From Clostridiales bacterium (GTDB lineage: Bacteria > Bacillota > Clostridia > Oscillospirales > Oscillospiraceae): a DNA stretch of 13,551 nt. Both the position numbers and the translations under genes were made by a program. This document shows, piece after piece, positions 5,742 to 12,260 of the stretch. The DNA is taken from assembly GCA_021200895.1 (NCBI GenBank), contig JAJQFX010000060.1, positions 16,046 to 29,596 on the forward strand. The letters are read 5' to 3'. How positions within the stretch are numbered: position 1 is the first letter of the stretch; the number at the start of each line of letters is the position of its first letter. The notes under the pieces were generated by a model. It did no database searches and was not told where the DNA came from. It worked only from the letters and a program-made list of their open reading frames with translations.

Positions 5742-6551
5742 ATGAGAATTGGCACAAAAGAGTTTCAGGCAAAGGGCAAAACCTATGTGATGGGCATTTT
5801 GAACGTGACGCCGGACTCCTTCTCTGACGGCGGCCGGTGGAACCGGCTGGACGCAGCCCTCCGCCATGTGGAGGAGATGCTGGCCCAGGGGATGGACGTT
5901 GTGGACATCGGTGGGGAATCCACCCGCCCCGGCTACACCCTCCTCTCCGACCAGGAGGAGATGGACCGCGTCCTCCCGGTTTTGGAGGCGGTGAAGGCCC
6001 GCTTTGACGTGCCCGTCAGCCTGGACACCTACAAGAGCCGCGTAGCCGCCGCCGGGCTGGCCGCCGGGGCAGACCTCATCAACGACATCTGGGGGCTGAA
6101 GTACGACCCAAAGATGGCGGAAGTCATCGCCCGGGCCAACGTCCCCTGCTGCCTGATGCACAACCGCAGGGAGGCCCACTACGGCCTGTTCTTTGTGGAT
6201 ATGCTGGAGGACTTGAAGGAGACGCTGCGCCTGGCGGAGCAGGCCGGTATTACCCGGGACAATATTATCCTTGACCCCGGCGTGGGCTTCGGCAAGAGCT
6301 ACCAGAACAACCTGGAGTGCATCCGCCGCCTGCCGGAGCTGCGGAAAGCCTTTGACCTGCCGGTGCTGCTGGGGGCCAGCCGGAAGAGCGTCATCGGCCT
6401 GACGCTGGACTTGCCCGCAGACGACCGGCTGGAGGGGACGCTGGCCACCACGGTCATGGCAGCTATGGCGGGCTGTATGTTCGTCCGCGTCCACGATGTG
6501 GAGGCCAACGTCCGGGCGGTGCGCATGACGGAGGCGGTCTGCTATGGATGA
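5742..6551 (+). CDS. folP: Dihydropteroate synthase
   Basis: A 269-residue TIM-barrel enzyme joining p-aminobenzoate to 6-hydroxymethyl-7,8-dihydropterin diphosphate to give dihydropteroate; it is the sulfonamide target. All family signatures are present in order: MGILNVTPDSFSDGG (17-31) with the Mg-binding Asn21, DIGGESTRPG (55-64), SLDTYKS (93-99) with Asp95, INDIWG (113-118), the pterin-binding LDPGVGFGKS (177-186), GASRKS (211-216) with the catalytic Lys215, and a C-terminal VRVHDV with the conserved Arg/His. An AGGAG RBS lies 8 bases before the ATG. The length is typical. The last 8 bases overlap the folB-folK start, so translation is coupled. No resistance-type insertion after the loop-2 arginine (Arg62) is seen. 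Confidence 0.97.
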   Translation: MRIGTKEFQAKGKTYVMGILNVTPDSFSDGGRWNRLDAALRHVEEMLAQGMDVVDIGGESTRPGYTLLSDQEEMDRVLPVLEAVKARFDVPVSLDTYKSRVAAAGLAAGADLINDIWGLKYDPKMAEVIARANVPCCLMHNRREAHYGLFFVDMLEDLKETLRLAEQAGITRDNIILDPGVGFGKSYQNNLECIRRLPELRKAFDLPVLLGASRKSVIGLTLDLPADDRLEGTLATTVMAAMAGCMFVRVHDVEANVRAVRMTEAVCYG

Positions 6552-7365
6552 GATCCGTATTCGCGGGCTGCGGGTCTTTGCTCGCCACGGCGTGTATGAG
6601 GAGGAGACCCGGCTGGGCCAGACCTTCGTGGTCAACGCCACGCTCTACCTCTCCATCCGCCGGGGCGGCCTGGCGGACTGCCTGGAGGAGACCGTCAGCT
6701 ATGCGGAGGTCTGCCAGTTTCTGGCGGACTACTTGCAGGCGAACACCTGGAAGCTGCTGGAGGCCGCCGCGGAGCACACCTGCCGGGCGTTGCTGCTACG
6801 ATACCCCCTGCTGCATGGGGTGGAGCTGGAGCTGGAAAAACCCAGCGCCCCCATCCCTCTGCCCTTCGATTCTGTTTCCGTCTGCATTTCCCGCAGCTGG
6901 CACCGGGCGTTCCTGGGGCTTGGCTCCAATTTGGGGGATAAGAAAGCCTATCTGGACGGCGCGGTGGAGGGCCTGCGCCGGAATCCTGACATCCGGGTGA
7001 AGGCGGTCAGCGCCTACCGCACCACAAAGCCCTACGGCGGCGTAGAGCAGGAGGACTTCTTGAACGCGGCGGCGGAACTCGAGACGCTGCTCCCGCCCCG
7101 GGAGCTGCTGGACGCCCTTCACCGGCTGGAGCAGGAAGCCAAGCGGGAGCGGCTGGTGCATTGGGGGCCGCGGACGCTGGATTTGGACGTGCTGTTCTAT
7201 GACGATTTGGTGCAGGACGATGTGGATTTGACCATCCCCCACCCGGATTTACAGAACCGGCAGTTCGTACTGGAGCCTATGGCCGAACTGGCCCCCCACT
7301 TTGTCCATCCGGTGCTGGGCAAAACCATGCGCCAGCTGCTGGACGCGCTCCCTAAGGAGGGCTGA
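6544..7365 (+). CDS. folBK: Fused dihydroneopterin aldolase / hydroxymethyldihydropterin pyrophosphokinase
   Basis: A 273-residue bifunctional enzyme carrying two consecutive steps. Residues 1-118 are FolB, which cleaves dihydroneopterin to hydroxymethyldihydropterin and glycolaldehyde; catalytic positions are visible as Glu21 (HGVYEEET), Tyr53 (SYAEV), Glu73 (LLEAAAEH) and Lys99 (LEKPSAPIP). Residues 121-273 are FolK, which adds pyrophosphate from ATP: GLGSNLGDK (125-133), TKPYGG...DFLNAA (161-176), the two Mg-binding aspartates Asp213 and Asp215 in WGPRTLDLDV, and IPHPDLQNRQFVLEPMAE. The linker is very short. The ATG at 6544 overlaps folP by 8 bases in another frame, with GGAGG about 10 bases upstream. 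FolB-FolK fusions are common in clostridia and make the product of the first domain the substrate of the second. Confidence 0.96.
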   Translation: MDEIRIRGLRVFARHGVYEEETRLGQTFVVNATLYLSIRRGGLADCLEETVSYAEVCQFLADYLQANTWKLLEAAAEHTCRALLLRYPLLHGVELELEKPSAPIPLPFDSVSVCISRSWHRAFLGLGSNLGDKKAYLDGAVEGLRRNPDIRVKAVSAYRTTKPYGGVEQEDFLNAAAELETLLPPRELLDALHRLEQEAKRERLVHWGPRTLDLDVLFYDDLVQDDVDLTIPHPDLQNRQFVLEPMAELAPHFVHPVLGKTMRQLLDALPKEG

Positions 7366-7368
7366 CCC

Positions 7369-7863
7369 ATGCGGATGATTGCGGCGGTCAGCCGGGACTG
7401 GGGTATCGGCTGGAAGGGCAAATTGCTTTACAGCCTGCCCGGCGACAAACAGCACTTCAAAGCCCTGACAATGGGCAGCGCCGTGGTAATGGGCCGGGCC
7501 ACCTGGGACTCCCTGCCGGGGCCTGCGCCTCTGCCAGGGCGGGGAAATTATATGCTGACAAGGGATACTACTTTCCAGGCAGAGGGTGTCACTGTCCTCC
7601 ATTCCCTCGCGGAGTTGCCCTGGGCAGAGGACTTCTGGGTCATCGGCGGGGCGTCCCTCTATGAGGCGCTGCTCCCCTGCTGCGCCGAGGCGGAGCTCAC
7701 CTTTGTGGACGCCGTCCGCCCGGCAGACCGGTTCTTCCCGGATTTGACGCAGCATCCGGAGTGGGTGCTGGTCTCCGAGAGCGAGACCATGCGGGAGGGC
7801 GGTCTCTCCTACACGTTCCGGCGCTATCGGAACTGCGACCCGAAGCCTCTGGCAGCGGTGTGA
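7369..7863 (+). CDS. folA: Dihydrofolate reductase
   Basis: A 164-residue NADPH-dependent enzyme reducing dihydrofolate to tetrahydrofolate; the trimethoprim target. Seen: the start strand MIAAVSRDWGIGWKGKL, the catalytic acid Asp26 in LPGDKQHFK, the nucleotide-binding VVMGRATWDSLP (39-50), LPGRGN with the folate-glutamate-binding Arg58, and WVIGGASLY (90-98). The Met20-loop tryptophan of LPWHLP-type enzymes is replaced (LLYSLP, Tyr21), a mild departure. AAGGAGG ends 8-9 bases before the ATG at 7369 and the previous stop is 3 bases away, so it is the last gene of the operon. The bidirectional terminator follows at about 50 bases. Confidence 0.96.
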   Translation: MRMIAAVSRDWGIGWKGKLLYSLPGDKQHFKALTMGSAVVMGRATWDSLPGPAPLPGRGNYMLTRDTTFQAEGVTVLHSLAELPWAEDFWVIGGASLYEALLPCCAEAELTFVDAVRPADRFFPDLTQHPEWVLVSESETMREGGLSYTFRRYRNCDPKPLAAV

Positions 7864-7905
7864 ACCGGTGCCGGGGCTTCCAGCCCAAATTGTTCTCTGA
7901 TTATC

Positions 7906-7939
7906 AAAAAAAAGCGGCCCTCGGCGGGGCCGCTTTTTT
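7906..7939. terminator. Bidirectional intrinsic terminator between folA and the PII-like gene
   Basis: A run of eight As (7906-7913), stem GCGGCCC (7914-7920), loop TCGGCG, stem GGGCCGC (7927-7933) and six Ts (7934-7939). The A and T runs make it functional in both directions, serving the folate operon on the plus strand and the converging DUF1538-PII operon on the minus strand. Confidence 0.93.
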
Positions 7940-7989
7940 CTGTGAAAGCAAAAAGAATCTTCCGGGTTTGCACGCGCTTGCCGCGGCGT

Positions 7990-8664
7990 TCACTCGTCCT
8001 CGTCCAGCCGCCGCAGCCCCGCCACCGAGGACACCGGCAGGGAGAAGCAGATGGCTCCCGCCCGGCTCTCCGGCCCGGCCTGGCCGGTGATGGCGCGCAT
8101 GATGGCTGCCTTCTCCTTACTCGTGGAGACGATGTAAATCACATCCTTCTCGTCCGCCAGCGACACGCTGAAGAACTTCTCCGCTTTTCCCCCGCCGGTG
8201 CCCTTGGCGTGGAGCACCGTCCCGCCGGCAGCCCCGGCGGAGCGGGCCGCATCCATCACCAGGTCGGCATAGCCCTCGTTCAGAATAACGACGATCAGTT
8301 CATATTCAAACTTCATATCCGGCACTCCTCCGCTGGGTACGTTACTGTTGGTCAGATAGGTCAGCGTCCTGCCGCCGCCGACGCTTTTCACGAGTACGGC
8401 CATCATAATGCCGTTGCCCGGAATGTCAATAAACAGCTTCCGCTTGGCGGCCCTGAACACCTGCTTCTTCGCATCCGACCCGGCCACTGCGCTGACCACC
8501 GCCTTTTCTGTGGAGTCCAGGCCGTAGCGGGAAAGCTGCTCCCGGGTGGCGGTGCCCTCCCCCAGCTTGGTGAGCACCAGAGTCAGCCCGATGTCCCGGT
8601 AGAGGGCGGCCATCTCCTCGGCTCTGTCCCGGTCGGTGATGCTGATGATGTAATAGAGTTCCGT
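7990..8664 (-). CDS. PII-like signalling protein (double domain), apparent ACG start
   Basis: The protein is 224 residues if counted from ACG at 8664-8662, immediately after the DUF1538 stop. The first ATG (8613) would give 207 residues but removes the expected first beta-strand (ELYYIISITDRDRAEE) of the first PII-like domain, and has GAGGAG touching it with no spacing. The ACG has a perfect GGGAGG at 8678-8673, 8 bases upstream. Two PII-like units are visible: about 1-105, containing LTLVLTKLGEGTAT, and about 117-213, starting MKFEYELIVVILNEGYAD, with a glycine-rich loop (AKGTGGGKAEKF) and a strand DVIYIVST. PII-fold proteins bind nucleotides or small ligands and gate membrane transporters or enzymes. 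Zero spacing to a DUF1538 membrane protein suggests that this is its regulator. Ligand and control mode are unknown. The start codon may be a true ACG, or an ATG lost by mutation or sequencing error. Confidence 0.85.
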   Translation of the reverse strand, partial: TELYYIISITDRDRAEEMAALYRDIGLTLVLTKLGEGTATREQLSRYGLDSTEKAVVSAVAGSDAKKQVFRAAKRKLFIDIPGNGIMMAVLVKSVGGGRTLTYLTNSNVPSGGVPDMKFEYELIVVILNEGYADLVMDAARSAGAAGGTVLHAKGTGGGKAEKFFSVSLADEKDVIYIVSTSKEKAAIMRAITGQAGPESRAGAICFSLPVSSVAGLRRLDEDE

Positions 8665-10191
8665 TTAAGACACCTCCCAAAGCTCGATCACGTCGGCGTC
8701 GGCAAAGTCCGGCATCGGCGGACGGACGGCGGCGCGGCGGGTTTTCACCACATAGATGACCCCCATGACCTGCACCGTGATCAGCGGCGTCATGGCCACC
8801 AGCGCCACCAGGCCGAAGGCATCCGTCATAATGTTTCCGCCCAGGGCGGAGCAGGCCCCCATGGCGAAGGGCAGCAGGAAGGTGGCGGTCAGGGGGCCGG
8901 AGGCCACGCCGCCGGAGTCGAAGGCGATGGCGGTAAAGATCTCCGGCACAAAGAAGGACAGAGCCAGCGCCGCCGCATACCCCGGCACCACGAACCATAG
9001 GATGGAGATACCCGTCAGCACCCGCACCATGGCAAGCCCCGTGGCCACAGCGACGGCGATGGAGAGGCTCCACTTCATCGCCCCGGCAGAGATGGCTCCG
9101 GCGCTGACCTCCTCCACCTGCTCGTTCAGCACATGGACGGCAGGCTCCGCGTTGATGATGAACCACCCCATCAGCATAGCCAGGGGCACCAGCAGGAAGG
9201 GATAGCTGCTCTCCGCAATAGCCCCGCCCAGCACATAGCCCATGGAGGAGAAGCCCACATTGGCCCCGGTCAGGAACAGCACCAGCCCCACATAAGTATA
9301 CAGCACTCCCACCAAAATCCGCAGGAAAGGCACCCTTTGCAGATGGAGCGACACCGCCTGAAACACCAGGAAGAAGGCGAAAATGGGCAGGAGCGCGGTG
9401 GCTACCTCCTCCAGATAGGTGGGCAGGGCGGCCAGGTAACCGGTGCCCAGGGCCACGGTGTCAGTAAAGTCGCGGACGACAGTTTCCGCCGCGCCGCCGG
9501 TGCTGCCCGGATAGAGGAAGCCCAAAATCAGCACCGCCAGCACCGGGCCCACGGAGCACAGCGCCACCAGGCCGAAGCTGTCCGACTTGGCGTTCTCATC
9601 GCTGCGGATGGCAGTGATGCCCACACCCAGGGCCATGATGAAGGGCACCGTCATAGGCCCTGTGGTGACGCCTCCGGCGTCAAAGGCCACCGCCAGAAAG
9701 TCCGGGTCAGAGCGGGCGGCCAGCAGGAACACCAGCCCGTAAGAGAGGAGCAGCAGCGTCCGCAGCGGGATGTGGAACAGCGCCCGGAGCATACAGAGCA
9801 TCAGGAACAGCCCCACCCCTACGGAGACCGTCCACATCAGCACGGTGGTGTCGATGCCCGGCACGTTGCCCGCCAGCACCTGTAAATCAGGCTCCGCCAG
9901 CGTCACCGCCACCCCCAGGACAAAGCTGAGCAGCAGGATGAGCCACAGGCGGCGGCTCTTGGTCATCTTCGCGCCGATGTGCATCCCAATGGGAGACATG
10001 GCCATATCCGCCCCCAGGGTGAACAGGCCGATGCCCACGATCAGCAGCAGGGAGCCAACCAGGAAGGACAGCATCAGCCCAGTACTGACGGGGATGAAGC
10101 AGAAGCACAGGACGGCCACCACCACGGTGATGGGCAGCACGGAGGAGACGGCCTCCCTGATTTTTTCTTTGATAAGGTTTTTGCTGGTCAA
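8665..10191 (-). CDS. DUF1538 multi-pass membrane protein, putative transporter
   Basis: A 508-residue hydrophobic protein with two tandem DUF1538 repeats. Each repeat holds an AEP-x2-xVL motif (AEPDLQVL at 99-106; AEPAVHVL at 348-355) and a glycine-rich membrane re-entrant-like motif (FDAGGVTTGP at 170-179; FDSGGVASGP at 424-433). The second motif of each pair precedes a DxFGLVAL segment. Such internal duplication with conserved Asp/Gly motifs is typical of transporters with inverted-repeat folds; the substrate is unknown. The start chosen is TTG at 10191-10189, because AAAGGAG lies 7 bases upstream and TSKNLIKEKIREAVSSVLP is the usual N-terminus. The frame is open to 10347 but that extension is low-complexity. 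The PII-like gene follows its TAA directly. An AT-rich stretch at about 10200-10260 probably holds the promoter, but no clear boxes are seen. Confidence 0.9.
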   Translation of the reverse strand: MTSKNLIKEKIREAVSSVLPITVVVAVLCFCFIPVSTGLMLSFLVGSLLLIVGIGLFTLGADMAMSPIGMHIGAKMTKSRRLWLILLLSFVLGVAVTLAEPDLQVLAGNVPGIDTTVLMWTVSVGVGLFLMLCMLRALFHIPLRTLLLLSYGLVFLLAARSDPDFLAVAFDAGGVTTGPMTVPFIMALGVGITAIRSDENAKSDSFGLVALCSVGPVLAVLILGFLYPGSTGGAAETVVRDFTDTVALGTGYLAALPTYLEEVATALLPIFAFFLVFQAVSLHLQRVPFLRILVGVLYTYVGLVLFLTGANVGFSSMGYVLGGAIAESSYPFLLVPLAMLMGWFIINAEPAVHVLNEQVEEVSAGAISAGAMKWSLSIAVAVATGLAMVRVLTGISILWFVVPGYAAALALSFFVPEIFTAIAFDSGGVASGPLTATFLLPFAMGACSALGGNIMTDAFGLVALVAMTPLITVQVMGVIYVVKTRRAAVRPPMPDFADADVIELWEVS

Positions 10192-10377
10192 TAGAAAGCT
10201 CCTTTCCTTTGAAATTGTTTGTAGCATACCATATTTTGCCTGCTTTTGTGTGAAAAAATTGTAAAACATGGGCCGCATTATCCCACCTCCGCCGCCCTGT
10301 TCGGGGTGATGGGAGCTTTTTTGCCCATTACCCGTTTTTTGTCCCACGAATCCCCAGACCCGGAAGTCGGCTGCCCC

Positions 10378-10406
10378 TTGCGATTCCGTTCAGTTTTCGT
10401 TATAAT
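10378..10406 (+). promoter_or_regulatory. Strong sigma-A promoter of the DUF4364-CmpB operon
   Basis: TTGCGA (10378-10383), a 17-base spacer, and a perfect TATAAT (10401-10406). Transcription would start near 10413. Confidence 0.75.
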
Positions 10407-10417
10407 ATTGGTACGAT

Positions 10418-10455
10418 GTCACCGAATGGGTGACTGGCGCATAGACAGGTGCCAG
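10418..10455 (+). other. Two tandem hairpins in the DUF4364 mRNA leader
   Basis: GTCACC-GAATG-GGTGAC (10418-10434) is followed by CTGGCGC/GTGCCAG (10434-10455, eight-base loop, one G-U pair), sharing one base. They fill nearly the whole leader between transcription start and the GGGAGGG RBS (10458-10464). No known riboswitch is recognised; a role in mRNA stability or protein binding is possible. Confidence 0.45.
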
Positions 10456-10468
10456 ATGGGAGGGCCGT

Positions 10469-11005
10469 ATGATGTCACATGGTTTTGTTCGTACACCGTT
10501 CGAGGTGAAGCTGCTGATTCTCTACATTCTCGCTCAGGTCTGCCAGCCGGTGGACAGGACGGCGCTGACGGAACTGGCGCTGTGTGACGAGGGCGTGGAT
10601 TACTTCCAGTTCTCCGAAGCGCTGGCCAGCCTGGAGGAGACCGGCCACGTCCGGTCAGAGCAGGGGCTGTACTCCATCACGCCCAAGGGGAAGGCCAACG
10701 GCGCTGTCTGTGAGTCGGAGCTGGCCTACTCCGTCCGCCAGCGCTGCGACAGGAACGTGGCGAACATGAACGCCCAGCTGCGCAGGGCGGCCATGGTGCG
10801 CGCCCAGGTGCAGCCCAGAGCGGAGGGGGACGGCTTCACCGTCCGCATGGCGCTGGATGACGACGCTGGGAACGTGATGACCCTGGAGATGATGGCGCCG
10901 GGCCGTTCCCAGGCCAACGCCATGAAGCGCAGCTTTGAGGGCCATGCGGAGCAGATTTATAACGCCGTTCTGGACGCGCTCCTGGCGGAGCATCCGGACG
11001 AGTGA
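10469..11005 (+). CDS. DUF4364 family protein (winged-helix-like)
   Basis: A 178-residue soluble protein. The N-terminal pattern FEVKLLILYILAQVCQPVDRTALTELALC, followed by YFQFSEALASLEETGHV and YSITPKGK, matches the clostridial DUF4364 family. Its first 80 residues resemble a winged helix (helices, recognition helix, and a wing-like beta strand ending in TPKGK). The C-terminal half (GFTVRMALDDDAGNVMTLEMMAP) is a beta-rich domain of unknown role. Two adjacent ATGs exist; the second (10472) has the better 7-base spacing from GGGAGGG. The CmpB-like membrane protein gene follows after 29 bases on the same strand, so they are probably one operon. DNA binding is inferred from the fold only. Confidence 0.82.
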   Translation: MMSHGFVRTPFEVKLLILYILAQVCQPVDRTALTELALCDEGVDYFQFSEALASLEETGHVRSEQGLYSITPKGKANGAVCESELAYSVRQRCDRNVANMNAQLRRAAMVRAQVQPRAEGDGFTVRMALDDDAGNVMTLEMMAPGRSQANAMKRSFEGHAEQIYNAVLDALLAEHPDE

Positions 11006-11034
11006 CCCCGATGGAATCGAAAGGATGATTTAGT

Positions 11035-11895
11035 ATGACTGAGCCAACGCTGCTTGGCTACCCGATTTCCCTGCTGTTTCTGTACTTCCTCTGGTACTCC
11101 TTCCTGGGATGGTTTCTGGAGACCTGCTGGTGCTCCTTCTTCAAGGGAAGGTTCGTGGCGCGGGGCTTCCTGAAGGGGCCGATTTGCCCCATTTACGGCA
11201 TCGGTATCCTGATCATGGTGCTGTTTTTCACGGGGCTGATGGAGTATCCCGTGCTGCTCTATGTGGTGGCCACCGTGACCCTGTCCGCCTGGGAGTATTT
11301 CGTGGGGTGGCTGCTGGAGGTCACCACCCACACCCGGTACTGGGACTATTCCCAGAAGCGGTTCAACCTCCACGGGCGGATACGGCTGGATTACTGCCTG
11401 TTTTGGGGGGTGGCGGCCTATCTTGTGCTTTACTTCCTCCACCCTGCCACGGAGCGCCTGTTTGCCAGGATTCCGCTCCTGACCAGACAGGTGCTGGCCG
11501 GTGTGGCCGCTGTCATTACGCTGGCGGATATTGTGACCACCATCCGCAGCCTGGCCATGACCACCGTTCTGATGGAGAAGGCAAAGGCCGTCAGCGCAGA
11601 GGCGGAACGCCGCCGGGCGGAGCTTACCCAGAGCGGCAAACAGCGGCTGGATGAGGTCAGGCTACAGGCCGCCCTGCTCCAGCTGGAGTTGAAAGAGACC
11701 GACCTGCTGGCGGATGCGGCTTACTACTCCGCCCGGTTCCGTCACCGCTATGACCACCTGGGCAGCCAGCGCTACCGCAAGCTCCTTGACCGTATCCGGG
11801 AGGAGAGCAGCGCCCTGAAGGCCCATCGCCTTGCCCGCCTCGCTGACTTGAAAGCCAAGAAGAAGGAGGAAAAGGCGGCGGAAAAGAAGCACTAG
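11035..11895 (+). CDS. CmpB-like putative ABC-transporter permease family membrane protein
   Basis: A 286-residue protein. The N-terminal 175 residues contain about five hydrophobic segments (near 10-32, 48-68, 72-94, 120-138 and 150-170) with family signatures FLWYSFLGWFLETCWCS, RGFLKGPICPIYGIG and WEYFVGWLLE, which match the clostridial putative ABC transporter family IV (CmpB, PF06541). Residues about 180-286 form a long charged, helical cytoplasmic tail (KAKAVSAEAERRRAEL..., RIREESSALKAHRLARLADL) ending in a lysine-rich stretch, likely a coiled coil. No ATP-binding partner is encoded nearby, so the transport role is only a family label. An AAAGGATG RBS is weak. Co-transcribed with the DUF4364 gene. 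Confidence 0.85.
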   Translation: MTEPTLLGYPISLLFLYFLWYSFLGWFLETCWCSFFKGRFVARGFLKGPICPIYGIGILIMVLFFTGLMEYPVLLYVVATVTLSAWEYFVGWLLEVTTHTRYWDYSQKRFNLHGRIRLDYCLFWGVAAYLVLYFLHPATERLFARIPLLTRQVLAGVAAVITLADIVTTIRSLAMTTVLMEKAKAVSAEAERRRAELTQSGKQRLDEVRLQAALLQLELKETDLLADAAYYSARFRHRYDHLGSQRYRKLLDRIREESSALKAHRLARLADLKAKKKEEKAAEKKH

Positions 11896-11907
11896 GGAAC
11901 CTCTGAT

Positions 11908-11960
11908 GCAGACAAATCCGGAGCGCTGGGATTCAGCGCTCCGGGTCGCTGTTTGTCTGC
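11908..11960. repeat. Composite double palindrome downstream of the CmpB-like gene
   Basis: Outer arms GCAGACAAA (11908-11916) and TTTGTCTGC (11952-11960) are exact complements. Nested inside is CGGAGCGCTG (11919-11928) with CAGCGCTCCG (11934-11943) around a five-base loop. It starts 13 bases past the stop codon. It could end transcription, but a T-run is absent. It could also be a dispersed repeat. Confidence 0.6.
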
Positions 11961-12054
11961 CACCTGGCCGTAGAGAGAGGGGATGCCCCCATTCCTCGTT
12001 TCAGGAACGCTCCGCAATTGATTTGAAATTTCTCTGGCATATTGCGGCAAGCTG

Positions 12055-12063
12055 TGTTACAAT
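12055..12063 (+). promoter_or_regulatory. Extended -10 promoter candidate for metA
   Basis: TGTTACAAT is an extended -10 (TG, one base, then TACAAT). No good -35 is seen. Transcription would begin near 12070 and give a leader of about 170 bases. Confidence 0.5.
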
Positions 12064-12137
12064 AGAACGTGCTACAACGCCCCGCCCCACCAGGGGCCTG
12101 GCGGCGGCAAGTTCATCCAAAGGAGGGCTGCTCAAAA

Positions 12138-12260
12138 ATGGAACGCACCGTTTTCCGAATGCCGGGCTTTCCCCTGCCCCGCACGCAACGCCAACTGCTA
12201 TCCGCCCATTCTTTCACCATTTTCAGAAGGAGTCCTTACTATGCCCATTCGTATTCCTGA
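12138..12260 (+). CDS. Possible 40-residue leader ORF overlapping the metA start
   Basis: ATG at 12138 with a strong AAAGGAGGG (12119-12127) ten bases upstream; the frame ends with TGA at 12258-12260, 20 bases inside metA in another frame. The metA Shine-Dalgarno (12225-12232) lies within it. The product begins MERTVFRMPGFPLPRTQRQL, is basic and has no recognisable domain. It could couple or attenuate metA translation; it could equally be chance plus a repeat. Only two methionines are present, so it is not an obvious methionine-counting leader. Confidence 0.35.
   Translation: MERTVFRMPGFPLPRTQRQLLSAHSFTIFRRSPYYAHSYS

Noticed and set aside
5709..6641. Long minus-strand open frame opposite folP
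   Set aside because: The folP signatures are all on the plus strand; the antisense product shows no recognisable domain.
7942..9000. Long plus-strand open frame opposite the PII-like and DUF1538 genes
   Set aside because: It starts within the terminator region and its product is a His/Gln/Gly-rich shadow typical of antisense membrane-protein coding DNA.
10192..10347. 52-residue N-terminal extension of the DUF1538 protein
   Set aside because: It is low-complexity and spans the probable promoter; the TTG at 10191 has a well-spaced AAAGGAG and gives the usual family N-terminus.
12070..12240. SAM riboswitch (S-box) upstream of metA
   Set aside because: The characteristic conserved S-box segments and a terminator hairpin are absent; only the short ORF and small stems are visible.
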